Positions 33,067 to 40,857 of a stretch of 40,857 bases of DNA are shown piece after piece. The notes beneath the pieces are model-generated. The model did no database searches. It was not told where the DNA came from and saw only the letters and a list, made by a program, of their open reading frames with translations. Position 1 is the stretch's first letter; every line of letters starts with the position of its first letter. The translations under genes and the position numbers were made by a program. Source of the DNA: Gammaproteobacteria bacterium (GTDB lineage Bacteria > Pseudomonadota > Gammaproteobacteria > Pseudomonadales > Pseudohongiellaceae); assembly GCA_018401885.1 (NCBI GenBank), contig JAGYKB010000020.1:1-40857 (forward strand), written 5' to 3'.

Positions 33067-35403
33067 ATGTCTATAGATACTCCCACCGAGGCGCAATCGC
33101 CAAGCATGGATAGCAGTGTAAACCAATCGAACAAGTCCTCGGTGATGTCATCCGAGAAGCTCGCGTTCCGTCGTCGTTGGCGTCACCTGAGTGACAAAAC
33201 GGCGAAGGTAGGCATCGCTGTTGGCGGCATAAGTGTGATCGTCGCAATTTTGCTGATCTTTGCTTACTTGTTTTATGAGGTCGTCCCACTTTTTGCCGGA
33301 GCTAAGGTCGAGCAGTCATCATCCTTCGCACTTGAGGATTCCTCAGAGAATTTGCATTTGGCGATCGAAGAGCAATCCGAAATGGCAATGAGGTTGGGAA
33401 ACGATGGGGTAGCTCGTTTCTTTGACCTTAGCAGCGGTGAGAGCGTAGCGTCTATCCCGATAAGCCTTCCCGAGCAAGCGCGAATCACCAGTTTTTCCCT
33501 CGATTCAGAGCAATCGGGTTTGTTTGCGCTAGGATTGGCTACTGGCGAAGCCGTCATTGCTCGATATACCTATGACACGCGCTTTGCTGAGCTGGACAAT
33601 CGGCGCATTCTCACCCCGAAGATCGAATATCCCTTCGGAGAAGCGCCCTACAAGCTCACCGACGGTAAAGCACTGGCATCGATTGCACTTCGTACCTCTG
33701 GTGAAAACATGGTGCTTGCAGCAACCGCGGAGGGAGGTGAGCTGAGTTTGCTAAAAGCGAGCAAGCAGACAAGCCTTTTTGCGGCCTTCGATGCCGGTAG
33801 CAGTGCAGAATTTGAGATAGAAGAAAAAAGAGTAAACGGGCTAACGGTCGGCGGTGAACAGCTATTTATCGACGGCGATCGTTTCTGGCTATTCGTGATC
33901 AATGACGAAGGACTCGCTCGCCTTCTTAATCTCCGTTCGATCTTCACTACCGCCAATCCACAATTTGAAGTTCAGGCATTGCTGACAGAGGGCCGTGCGA
34001 GTCCGACGGACGTCTCGTTTCTGCTCGGGGGGATTTCGCTGCTAGTGGCGGATGATCAGGGCGCTATAGCGCAGTGGTTTCTCACTAGACGAGATGACAC
34101 CGTTGCGCTTGAAAAAATCCGCAGCTTTGAAGGTTCAGAGTCGCCAGTTATCTCGCTGAGTCCAGAGCAGCGTCGCAAAAATTTTGTCAGTGTCGATTCT
34201 CAGGGCGTGGTGTCTTTATTTAATACCACCGCAAGGCGACAGGCTTTCTCTGGAAAGTTGGCGGCCGAGGGTGTGAGTGCTGTTGCGATCTCGCCTCGCG
34301 GCGACGCGCTGCTAATCGAGGCTAGTAACGGACAAATGGCGCTCTGGAATGTTGAGAATAAACACCCCGAGGTATCCTGGTCCGCACTGTGGAGTCGCGT
34401 TTGGTACGAAGGGTATGGCGAGCCCGATTTTATTTGGCAATCCTCTGCCGCGTCGAATGAGTTCGAGCCCAAATACAGCTTAGTCCCCCTGTCGTTCGGC
34501 ACCCTCAAGGCTGCTTTCTACGCAATGTTATTAGCCGCGCCGCTCGCTATTTGCGGTGCGATATTCACCGGCTATTTCATGGCGCCTATGATGCGCCGCA
34601 AAGTGAAGCCTCTGATTGAATTAATGGAGGCATTGCCAACTGTAGTATTGGGGTTTCTTGCCGGCCTCTGGCTTGCGCCTTTCGTAGAGAATAACCTCCT
34701 CGGAATCTTCACCGTATTGGTCTTGCTTCCAACGAGCATCTTGCTTGTGAGCTTCGTCTGGGTTCAACTGCCGAATGATTTCAGACATCGCATACCCGAT
34801 GGTTGGGAGGCGGGGATACTCGTCCCCGTGATAATTGCGTTTACTGTGCTTTCATTCGCTATTGCCACACCGCTCGAAGCACTTTTCTTTGGTGGCGACA
34901 TGCGATTTTATCTCACTAATGAATTAGGCATCAGCTACGATCAGCGTAATGCGATGGTAGTAGGGTTCGCGATGGGTTTCGCGGTGATTCCTACGATATT
35001 CTCAATCGCAGAGGATGCAATCTTCACGGTACCAAAACACCTTACCTACGGCTCGTTAGCCCTCGGTGCTACTCCCTGGCAGAGCCTCTATCGAGTCGTC
35101 TTGCCAACAGCGAGCCCAGGGATTTTTAGCGCGCTGATGATCGGAATGGGGCGTGCTGTAGGCGAGACGATGATCGTGTTGATGGCTACAGGCAATACTC
35201 CAATTATGGACATAAATATTTTCGAAGGGATGCGCACGCTAGCAGCCAATATCGCCGTCGAAATTCCTGAATCAGAGGTCGACAGCACGCATTACCGCAT
35301 TCTGTTCTTAGCGGCGCTTGTGCTATTTATGTTCACCTTTATGTTTAATACAGTCGCTGAGGTCATTCGTCAGCGTCTACGTGATAAGTACAGCACGATA
35401 TGA
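33067..35403 (+). CDS. pstC: Phosphate ABC transporter permease PstC, long form
   Basis: Inner-membrane permease of the phosphate importer, 778 residues, far above the roughly 320 of E. coli PstC. Residues 1-45 are cytoplasmic and polar, followed by TM1 (about 47-75). Residues 76-477 form an extracytoplasmic region with WD-like repeats (for example VARFFDLSSGESVASIPIS, AVAISPRGDALLIEASNGQMALWNVEN), probably a beta-propeller. The permease core with six helices follows; its EAA loop is [26 protein letters not shown]. Similar long PstC proteins are known in Pseudomonas and marine relatives. The stop overlaps pstA by four bases. Confidence 0.92.
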   Translation: MSIDTPTEAQSPSMDSSVNQSNKSSVMSSEKLAFRRRWRHLSDKTAKVGIAVGGISVIVAILLIFAYLFYEVVPLFAGAKVEQSSSFALEDSSENLHLAIEEQSEMAMRLGNDGVARFFDLSSGESVASIPISLPEQARITSFSLDSEQSGLFALGLATGEAVIARYTYDTRFAELDNRRILTPKIEYPFGEAPYKLTDGKALASIALRTSGENMVLAATAEGGELSLLKASKQTSLFAAFDAGSSAEFEIEEKRVNGLTVGGEQLFIDGDRFWLFVINDEGLARLLNLRSIFTTANPQFEVQALLTEGRASPTDVSFLLGGISLLVADDQGAIAQWFLTRRDDTVALEKIRSFEGSESPVISLSPEQRRKNFVSVDSQGVVSLFNTTARRQAFSGKLAAEGVSAVAISPRGDALLIEASNGQMALWNVENKHPEVSWSALWSRVWYEGYGEPDFIWQSSAASNEFEPKYSLVPLSFGTLKAAFYAMLLAAPLAICGAIFTGYFMAPMMRRKVKPLIELMEALPTVVLGFLAGLWLAPFVENNLLGIFTVLVLLPTSILLVSFVWVQLPNDFRHRIPDGWEAGILVPVIIAFTVLSFAIATPLEALFFGGDMRFYLTNELGISYDQRNAMVVGFAMGFAVIPTIFSIAEDAIFTVPKHLTYGSLALGATPWQSLYRVVLPTASPGIFSALMIGMGRAVGETMIVLMATGNTPIMDINIFEGMRTLAANIAVEIPESEVDSTHYRILFLAALVLFMFTFMFNTVAEVIRQRLRDKYSTI

Positions 35404-37088
35404 GAATTAGCGCATCTAAATGGTTTAGTTCAGGAACGCCTTTCGTTTGGCTTAATGCGGGTGCCGTGGCGATTAGCATTCTCATGGTTGTCGGTCTGCT
35501 GGGGCTTCTGGCGGTTCGTGGTATGGCGCATTTTTGGCCAGCCGACGTGATGCAGGCAAACTACGCACCTCCTGTTTCTTTCGGCACTGTGGTGTCCACA
35601 GAAGTGCTCGGGGAGAAGGTAGAAACAGAGAGCGTATCGAGTATTCAGATCGCGTCATCTGGGATTCCTGTAGACGAATCAGTTCCGTATTACGATCGCG
35701 AACTCGTTAAACTCGGCAATAGAGATGTGACAGGCGCAGACTTTGCTTGGCTTCTGAGTGACTTTCTTTCTGATATTAGCTACCCAACTGATGTGGTCGC
35801 GCTTGAACGTCGTGAGTGGGGTAATTTTTATGGTTTTCTCGCTGAAGTCAAAGAGTCTGGGGTAAGTGTCGTTGACGCTGAGGGAGGTGAAGATGCGCTA
35901 TGGGCCGAATTCGAAAAGCGTCTGAGTCGCGCTCTCGAAATTCATGATGAGATCTATCGAATAGAAAAAATCGAGATCGGTGAAGTTAACTACGCGCTGG
36001 AACGCCTTCGTCTGCGTCAGCGCGGACTTGAATTGGAAGATGCCTTTGATGCAGAAGCCGAAGCGAGCTTCGCACAACAACGTGAGGAGCTAGGTGCAGA
36101 CTACGCGCTCTTGCAGCAGGACTTGGTCGTGTTGAATCAGGCAATCGAACGTGATTCTGCACTGTTCCTCGCCCCGAATGGCGCGGAAGTAGATATCGAG
36201 CTTGCTGACATAGTTCGCGCCTATAAGCCTAATCAGATGGGGCTTGTGGAAAAACTATTTACTTATTTCGCCAAGCTAGGCGAGTTTCTGACTGATGAGC
36301 CGCGAGAGGCAAACACCGAGGGCGGAATTTTCCCCGCTATTTTCGGCACTGTGATGATGGTGCTTTTAATGTCAGTTTTTGTCACGCCGTTTGGCGTTGT
36401 GGCCGCTGTCTATCTGCGGGAATATGCGAGGCAAGGATTTATTACACGCGCCATTCGCATTGCCGTTAACAACCTCGCCGGTGTTCCTTCCATTGTTTAC
36501 GGCGTGTTCGGGCTTGGCTTCTTCATTTACATAATAGGGGCCGAAGTCGATCAACTCTTTTATCCCGAGGCTCTGCCGGCGCCGACTTTCGGCACGCCGG
36601 GATTGCTCTGGGCGTCCCTCACGCTTGCGCTGCTCACTGTGCCGGTGGTGATTGTAGCCACAGAGGAAGGGCTTGCGCGAATCCCGCGTAGCGTGCGCGA
36701 GGGGAGCCTCGCGCTTGGTGCGACTAAGTTCGAAACTCTGTGGCGTGTTGTGCTGCCAATGGCAAGCCCTGCGATGATGACAGGTCTTATCCTCGCTGTA
36801 GCACGTGCCGCCGGTGAGGTTGCGCCACTTATGCTTGTTGGTGTAGTCAAGCTCGCGCCATCGCTCCCGCTTGATGGAAACTACCCGTATTTACACCTCG
36901 ACCAGAAATTTATGCACTTAGGATTTCACATTTACGATGTGGGCTTTCAAAGTCCTAACATCGAGGCGGCAAGGCCCCTTGTTTTTGCCACGGCGCTGTT
37001 ACTTGTGATCGTTATTGCAGGACTAAATCTGAGTGCAGTGGCGCTGCGTAATCGACTGCGCGAAAAGTTTAAATCTTTAGAAGTATAG
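35400..37088 (+). CDS. pstA: Phosphate ABC transporter permease PstA, long form
   Basis: Second permease, 562 residues against about 300 in E. coli. TM1 (about 12-42) is followed by an insertion of about 260 residues. It contains a likely coiled coil near 184-250 rich in Glu, Arg and Leu (for example [22 protein letters not shown]), and would lie in the periplasm. The permease core begins near 308 ([23 protein letters not shown]) and holds the EAA loop [29 protein letters not shown]. Starts inside the pstC stop (ATGA), so translation is coupled. The two long insertions in PstC and PstA may interact at the membrane surface. Confidence 0.92.
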   Translation: MRISASKWFSSGTPFVWLNAGAVAISILMVVGLLGLLAVRGMAHFWPADVMQANYAPPVSFGTVVSTEVLGEKVETESVSSIQIASSGIPVDESVPYYDRELVKLGNRDVTGADFAWLLSDFLSDISYPTDVVALERREWGNFYGFLAEVKESGVSVVDAEGGEDALWAEFEKRLSRALEIHDEIYRIEKIEIGEVNYALERLRLRQRGLELEDAFDAEAEASFAQQREELGADYALLQQDLVVLNQAIERDSALFLAPNGAEVDIELADIVRAYKPNQMGLVEKLFTYFAKLGEFLTDEPREANTEGGIFPAIFGTVMMVLLMSVFVTPFGVVAAVYLREYARQGFITRAIRIAVNNLAGVPSIVYGVFGLGFFIYIIGAEVDQLFYPEALPAPTFGTPGLLWASLTLALLTVPVVIVATEEGLARIPRSVREGSLALGATKFETLWRVVLPMASPAMMTGLILAVARAAGEVAPLMLVGVVKLAPSLPLDGNYPYLHLDQKFMHLGFHIYDVGFQSPNIEAARPLVFATALLLVIVIAGLNLSAVALRNRLREKFKSLEV

Positions 37089-37162
37089 AAAGCGGCAACG
37101 TCGCTGCCTCGACAACGTTTGGTTCTAATCCTGCGTTCAATTGTAAAAATGAGAACAAAGTC

Positions 37163-37978
37163 ATGAGAAAAGTAGATGTTAGTTCAGTGCTCGGTGCCAG
37201 CGCGGAGACGCCTGAAGGATTAGAGAGTTGCATCGATGTTTCGGGATTAAATCTATACTACGCGAAGGACAAGCGTGCGCTAAATGGGATTGATTTGAAA
37301 ATACCCAAACAGCGTGTCACTGCGTTCATCGGCCCCAGTGGCTGTGGCAAGTCCAGTCTCCTACGCTGTCTTAATAGAATGAATGATCTCGTCGATGACT
37401 GTGTCATCGAAGGAACTATCGAGATCGATGGGGAAGACATTTATTCTAAGCATATCGATGTAGCTGATCTGCGCAGGCGGGTCGGGATGGTGTTTCAGAA
37501 GCCGAATCCTTTTCCAAAATCGATTTACGAAAATGTGGCTTACGGGTTACGCATCCAAGGCATAAACTCGAAACGCGTACTCGATGAAGTCGTCGAAAAT
37601 TCCTTAAGAGCGGCAGCGCTGTGGGATGAGGTAAAGGATCGCTTGCATGACAGCGCGCTCGGAATGTCTGGCGGTCAGCAGCAGCGACTCGTGATCGCGC
37701 GGACCATTGCGGTAGAACCTGAAGTGTTGCTGCTCGATGAGCCGGCATCGGCGCTGGACCCGATTTCGACATTAAAAATCGAAGAATTAATTCATGAGCT
37801 CAAACGCGATTATACGATCGTCATCGTAACCCATAATATGCAACAAGCTGCGAGGGTTTCGGATTTCACAGCATTTATGTACATGGGTGATATGGTTGAG
37901 TTCGATGCGACAGATACTATATTCACGAATCCTGCGAAAAAGCAGACAGAAGATTATATTACTGGTCGATACGGCTAA
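37163..37978 (+). CDS. pstB: Phosphate ABC transporter ATP-binding protein
   Basis: Cytoplasmic ATPase of the importer, 271 residues. Walker [10 protein letters not shown] at 57-65, signature [11 protein letters not shown] near 166-176, and Walker [14 protein letters not shown] with the PstB-typical Ala before Ser are all complete, as is the H-loop VTHNM. The family's early RCLNRMNDL and [15 protein letters not shown] are present. An N-terminal tail of about 25 residues precedes the conserved domain. 74 bases after pstA, with a weak ribosome site. Confidence 0.97.
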   Translation: MRKVDVSSVLGASAETPEGLESCIDVSGLNLYYAKDKRALNGIDLKIPKQRVTAFIGPSGCGKSSLLRCLNRMNDLVDDCVIEGTIEIDGEDIYSKHIDVADLRRRVGMVFQKPNPFPKSIYENVAYGLRIQGINSKRVLDEVVENSLRAAALWDEVKDRLHDSALGMSGGQQQRLVIARTIAVEPEVLLLDEPASALDPISTLKIEELIHELKRDYTIVIVTHNMQQAARVSDFTAFMYMGDMVEFDATDTIFTNPAKKQTEDYITGRYG

Positions 37979-38048
37979 GCCACGCATTCGACCGGATAGA
38001 AGGCTTAGCAAAGTTGATTGCAAACTCGTTAGATTCTAAGGATGCAAA

Positions 38049-38768
38049 ATGATTTCAAATATTGAAGCTCACGGGCACCATATCTCAAAACAGTTCAACC
38101 TCGAACTGGAAGAAATCAAGAATAACATGCTCGAGATGGGCGGCGTCATCGAGCGTCAGATCGCCGATGCAATGAGTTCTCTGCTCGAAGGTGATACGGG
38201 TTTAGCCGCACAGGTGCTGACAGTTGAAAACCGAATCGATTCGATGGAGATAAATATCGATGAAGAGTGCAGCCTTATTCTTGCTCGACGTCACCCAGCG
38301 GCAAGTGATCTTCGACTTGTGCTTGCGATCATCAAGGCAGTGCGTGATCTTGAAAGAATCGGAGACGAGTCGGCGAAGATTGCGCGCATGGCTATTAAGC
38401 TGAGTGAAGAAGGCGAATTCAGTCAAGGGCTAGTGGAATTCAGGCATCTTGCTGACAGCGTGACGCGCATGGTCAGTGGTTCGCTTGATGCCTTCGCGCG
38501 CTATGACGCAGATGCCGCCTTAGAGGTTGTGCGTGACGATGTGGCAGTCGATAAGGTTTACGTCAGTGTTATGCGTTCGCTCATTACGTATATGATGGAG
38601 GATCCACGCAGTATAAGTCGTGTATTGAATATGCTTTGGGCACTACGGGCACTTGAGCGTATTGGAGATCACGCGAAAAACGTTGCGGAACACGTGATTT
38701 ATCTCGTCAAGGGAATGGATGTTCGTCACGAAAAATTAGCCGACGTAGAAGAGCAGCTCGAAGACTAA
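38049..38768 (+). CDS. phoU: Phosphate signalling regulator PhoU
   Basis: A 239-residue protein made of two three-helix bundles that bridges PstSCAB and PhoR and keeps the Pho response off when phosphate is plentiful. The metal-binding repeats are seen twice: RDLERIGDESAKIARMA near 98-114 and RALERIGDHAKNVAEHVIYLVKG near 198-220. The second copy carries DHAKN. The ATG at 38049 follows AAGGATGCAAA. It is the last gene of the pst operon; its stop overlaps that of phoR on the other strand by four bases. Confidence 0.95.
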   Translation: MISNIEAHGHHISKQFNLELEEIKNNMLEMGGVIERQIADAMSSLLEGDTGLAAQVLTVENRIDSMEINIDEECSLILARRHPAASDLRLVLAIIKAVRDLERIGDESAKIARMAIKLSEEGEFSQGLVEFRHLADSVTRMVSGSLDAFARYDADAALEVVRDDVAVDKVYVSVMRSLITYMMEDPRSISRVLNMLWALRALERIGDHAKNVAEHVIYLVKGMDVRHEKLADVEEQLED

Positions 38769-40069
38769 CTAAGCACCCGTTCTTTGGGGAAGTGGCAGCT
38801 AAAAATGCTGCCTTTCCCAGGTGTGCTTTCGATGTCCAATTCTGAGTCATGTCTGGCGAGAATATGCTTGACGATAGCGAGCCCAAGCCCCGTTCCGCCA
38901 GACTCTGCTGACCGGCTGGGATCGACTCGATAGAAGCGCTCGGTGAGCCGCGGAATATGATGCGACTCTATACCCAACCCATTGTCCTCAACTGCAATAG
39001 TCACCCCTTTCGAATTGAGTGCAGCGCGGAACTCGATGGTTCCTTCAGCCGGAGTGTATTTCGCCGCATTAATCACTAGATTTGATAAGGCACTGTAAAG
39101 CTCAGAGCGTTGGCCCAACAGAACAACCTTGTCAGGGTAATCGACTAAGAAGCGGTGCTGCTTCTCTTGCATGATTTCCTGTGTGTGTGCCTCGATCTCC
39201 CTCGCGAGCTCCCCTAGATCAACCTTCTCCTGTGCTCTGGGCGCCGCGCGCGTTTCGATAGAGCTTAGAACGAGTAGATCCCGAACGATATTTTCCATTC
39301 TTTGTGATTGCGAACGCATCTGCTCGATAGGCTTGTGCCAGCGCGCGTCGAAAGAGTCTAAATTATCGGCGATTGTTTCAAGGTAGCCTTTAATGACAGT
39401 AATTGGGGTTCCTAGTTCATGCGAGACGTTACCCACGAAGTCGCGGCGCATAGATTCGAGTCGATGCAGTTGGGTCACATCCCTCACGAGCATCAATTTT
39501 TCATGCTCTCCAAATAGGGTGATCTGAAACTCGAGTGTTCGTCCGCTAACGCCGGGGGCTTCTATACGTAATGTCTGACTGTATTTTTCTTTATGAAAGT
39601 AATCAGCAAAGCGTGGGTCACGTATTAGATTGGTTACTGCTTGATTGCGGTCATTGGGATAGCGGATGCCCAGCAGTTCTTCGGTGGCTCGGTTCCACCA
39701 ATCCAATGTCCCTTGCTTATTGATCATCACTACAGCCATCTCTAGCGCTGCGGAGGACTCTTGGGCCTTGTCTAGAATGTTTTTTAGGTAGTCGCTTGCG
39801 AGTCGTTCCTGTTTCTGAAGGCGGTAGATACTGTCGAAAATAGATCCCCATATCCCTGTGCCCTCGGGTGGTTGGGTATCGCTTTTATGTGAGTCCTTAG
39901 CTACCCACTTAGTGAGGCGTCGCAGTTGCAATAGGTTGTAGCTGCTGTAACCAATCGACGCCACGAGAAGCGCGAAAGAAACCTCCCCGAAGATCATTCC
40001 TACAACTACTGACGTTCCCAGCATAAGGAGAAAGCGCTGTAGCTCGTTACGCCAGTTAGACATACGCAC
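38765..40069 (-). CDS. phoR: Phosphate-response sensor histidine kinase PhoR
   Basis: A 434-residue inner-membrane kinase that would phosphorylate PhoB under phosphate limitation. Two close N-terminal helices (about 11-47) have no large periplasmic domain, as in PhoR. They are followed by a PAS domain (about 100-200), HisKA with H217 and HATPase with NLVINAAKYTP, DNGLGI and GTGLGLAIVK. The H-box reads SHELGTPITV: the usual Arg after Leu is Gly220 (codon GGA; one base from CGA). The ATG at 40069 has GGAG upstream. No phoB is next to it, unlike most Proteobacteria. Convergent with phoU. Confidence 0.9.
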   Translation of the reverse strand: MRMSNWRNELQRFLLMLGTSVVVGMIFGEVSFALLVASIGYSSYNLLQLRRLTKWVAKDSHKSDTQPPEGTGIWGSIFDSIYRLQKQERLASDYLKNILDKAQESSAALEMAVVMINKQGTLDWWNRATEELLGIRYPNDRNQAVTNLIRDPRFADYFHKEKYSQTLRIEAPGVSGRTLEFQITLFGEHEKLMLVRDVTQLHRLESMRRDFVGNVSHELGTPITVIKGYLETIADNLDSFDARWHKPIEQMRSQSQRMENIVRDLLVLSSIETRAAPRAQEKVDLGELAREIEAHTQEIMQEKQHRFLVDYPDKVVLLGQRSELYSALSNLVINAAKYTPAEGTIEFRAALNSKGVTIAVEDNGLGIESHHIPRLTERFYRVDPSRSAESGGTGLGLAIVKHILARHDSELDIESTPGKGSIFSCHFPKERVLS

Positions 40070-40457
40070 TCCGGCAGGAACTTGCAGTAGGACTGATGAC
40101 GGCTAGTGCGCAGGCAATAAACACTGGGTTTAGGTAATGGTCGCCAATCGGTGCACACGCGCAGTGACGCAAAAGGGCAATCCAGGGCTCGGATGAATTC
40201 GGGTGAAGAGAGTTAGACATAATCAGTAGAAGCGCAGAATCAGCGCCCAACCTTGCCATAATTTAGGTGTATTGTCATGAGAATAGACGGATCGAGCCGA
40301 GTTTATGAAAGAATTTCCACGCCTAGTCGGTCGTTTATAGCGTGGGTTCTTTTGAAGAGCAACAGTGCAATTAGGCTAATCTTCCATCGGTAAAGTTCGA
40401 TATAGGTGCGGGCCAAAGCTCTAGGCTGATAGAGCAGTCAAATTAGGAAAACAAGCG
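40070..40457. other. Intergenic region phoR-outer-membrane gene
   Basis: This stretch of 388 bases separates divergent genes. A 67-codon minus-strand frame (40056-40259) overlaps the phoR start and lacks good codon character or a ribosome site, so it is not called. I see no clear Pho box, only an isolated TTGTCAT near 40272-40278. The promoter of the barrel gene is expected here, but no clear boxes stand out. Confidence 0.35.
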
Positions 40458-40857
40458 ATGAAGAAATCATTATTCTCACTGGCTATAACAGCGTCATGTT
40501 TAGGCGCCACTGTTTCTCTAGCAGATGCAGGGCAGTTTTATGTGGCACCGGGTCTGCAAAAGATGAACTACGATACTGAGGTGGGTCTGGATAATGATCT
40601 TGGCTACGTTATCGGCATTGGCTATGACTTTACCTCTAAACTAAGTGCAGAGTTTAGCGTGATGGACCTAAACCCCGAAACCAAATCCAAGCGAGAATTA
40701 GATCAAGACCTTTGGAAATTTGATGTCTTTTATGGTCTTGATTTCGCTCTTGGGCGGTTTAAGCCTTTCCTAGTGAGTGGTTTGGGCAACAGCAATATCG
40801 ACGGCGATAACGATTCTATCTGGGATATCGGTGCCGGGCTCAGATTGCCGCTGAACG
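40458..40857 (+). CDS. Outer-membrane beta-barrel protein, OmpA/OprF-type N-terminus (partial)
   Basis: The frame is open to the window end, 133 codons so far. The ATG at 40458 has TTAGGA about nine bases upstream. A clear signal peptide (SLFSLAITASCLGATVSLADA) is followed by barrel strands GQFYVAPGLQKMNY, LGYVIGIGYDFTSKLSAEFSVMDL, WKFDVFYGLDFAL, FKPFLVSGLGNSNID and IWDIGAGLRLPLN. This resembles the N-terminal eight-stranded barrel of OmpA-like porins. Whether an OmpA peptidoglycan-binding domain follows lies beyond the window. Confidence 0.8.
   Translation, partial: MKKSLFSLAITASCLGATVSLADAGQFYVAPGLQKMNYDTEVGLDNDLGYVIGIGYDFTSKLSAEFSVMDLNPETKSKRELDQDLWKFDVFYGLDFALGRFKPFLVSGLGNSNIDGDNDSIWDIGAGLRLPLN

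Noticed and set aside
40056..40259. Minus-strand frame of 67 codons overlapping the phoR start, considered as a small upstream gene or a phoB remnant
   Set aside because: The translation shows no receiver motif and no convincing domain; it overlaps phoR by 14 bases and lacks a ribosome site. It is not a phoB fragment.
1..40857. Search for CRISPR arrays, tRNA or rRNA genes, transposases, integrases and prophage genes
   Set aside because: I found no regularly spaced repeats, cloverleaf with CCA-type end, or recognisable mobile-element proteins.

Overview
The window reads as chromosomal DNA of a free-living, respiring, probably marine gammaproteobacterium. This is inferred from gene content: an NhaD-type sodium/proton antiporter, CtaA heme A synthase, Bfd/bacterioferritin, a long-form PstC/PstA phosphate transporter of the kind seen in Pseudomonas and marine relatives, and a 7TMR-DISM hybrid kinase. 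Base composition looks even, around 50% GC. I see no rRNA, tRNA, transposase, phage or CRISPR, so this is mostly core-like sequence with some unusual local inventions.

Layout. 1-2500: a terminator, a small hairpin-rich spacer, a 2OG-Fe(II) oxygenase (-) and nhaD (+) with its own terminator. 2587-7611: a signalling island made of an H-NOX heme sensor, a hybrid histidine kinase with its own receiver and Hpt domains, and two twin OmpR-type response regulators. A decayed Hpt-receiver gene, not readable in one frame because of frameshifts and stops, lies between the twins. 7665-10527: two exported beta-propeller proteins (NHL and FG-GAP/VCBS). 10676-14341: lytic transglycosylase, heme A synthase and a saccharopine-dehydrogenase-like reductase, all (+). 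14363-18831: an alginate-export-type porin diverging from a membrane-anchored AraC regulator, then a cassette of two related membrane proteins plus an unlisted 54-residue membrane peptide, ended by a nested inverted repeat. 18831-27219: NIPSNAP protein, CysE, an 82-residue protein paired with a 1212-residue 7TMR-DISM hybrid kinase, a tandem SnoaL-like secreted protein, and a GT39-type glycosyltransferase. 27397-28399: iron-storage pair bfd and bfr, with a Fur-like site before bfd.

28452-40069 is a phosphate/polyphosphate block: ppx/gppA and ppk1 converge; ppk1 and pstS diverge from a promoter region with three PhoB half-sites at exact 11-base spacing; then pstS, an intergenic hairpin, pstC-pstA (overlapping), pstB and phoU. 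phoR lies convergent with phoU and overlaps it by four bases. No phoB lies beside phoR. The layout suggests that phosphate uptake and polyphosphate synthesis are switched on together by PhoB, with PstSCAB-PhoU reporting to PhoR.

The window ends inside an outer-membrane beta-barrel gene. The most unusual items are the NO-sensing island with its gene remnant, the small membrane-protein cassette with an FNR/CRP-like palindrome upstream, the uncharacterised C-terminal region of the 1212-residue kinase with its small partner, and PhoR carrying Gly instead of Arg in its H-box.
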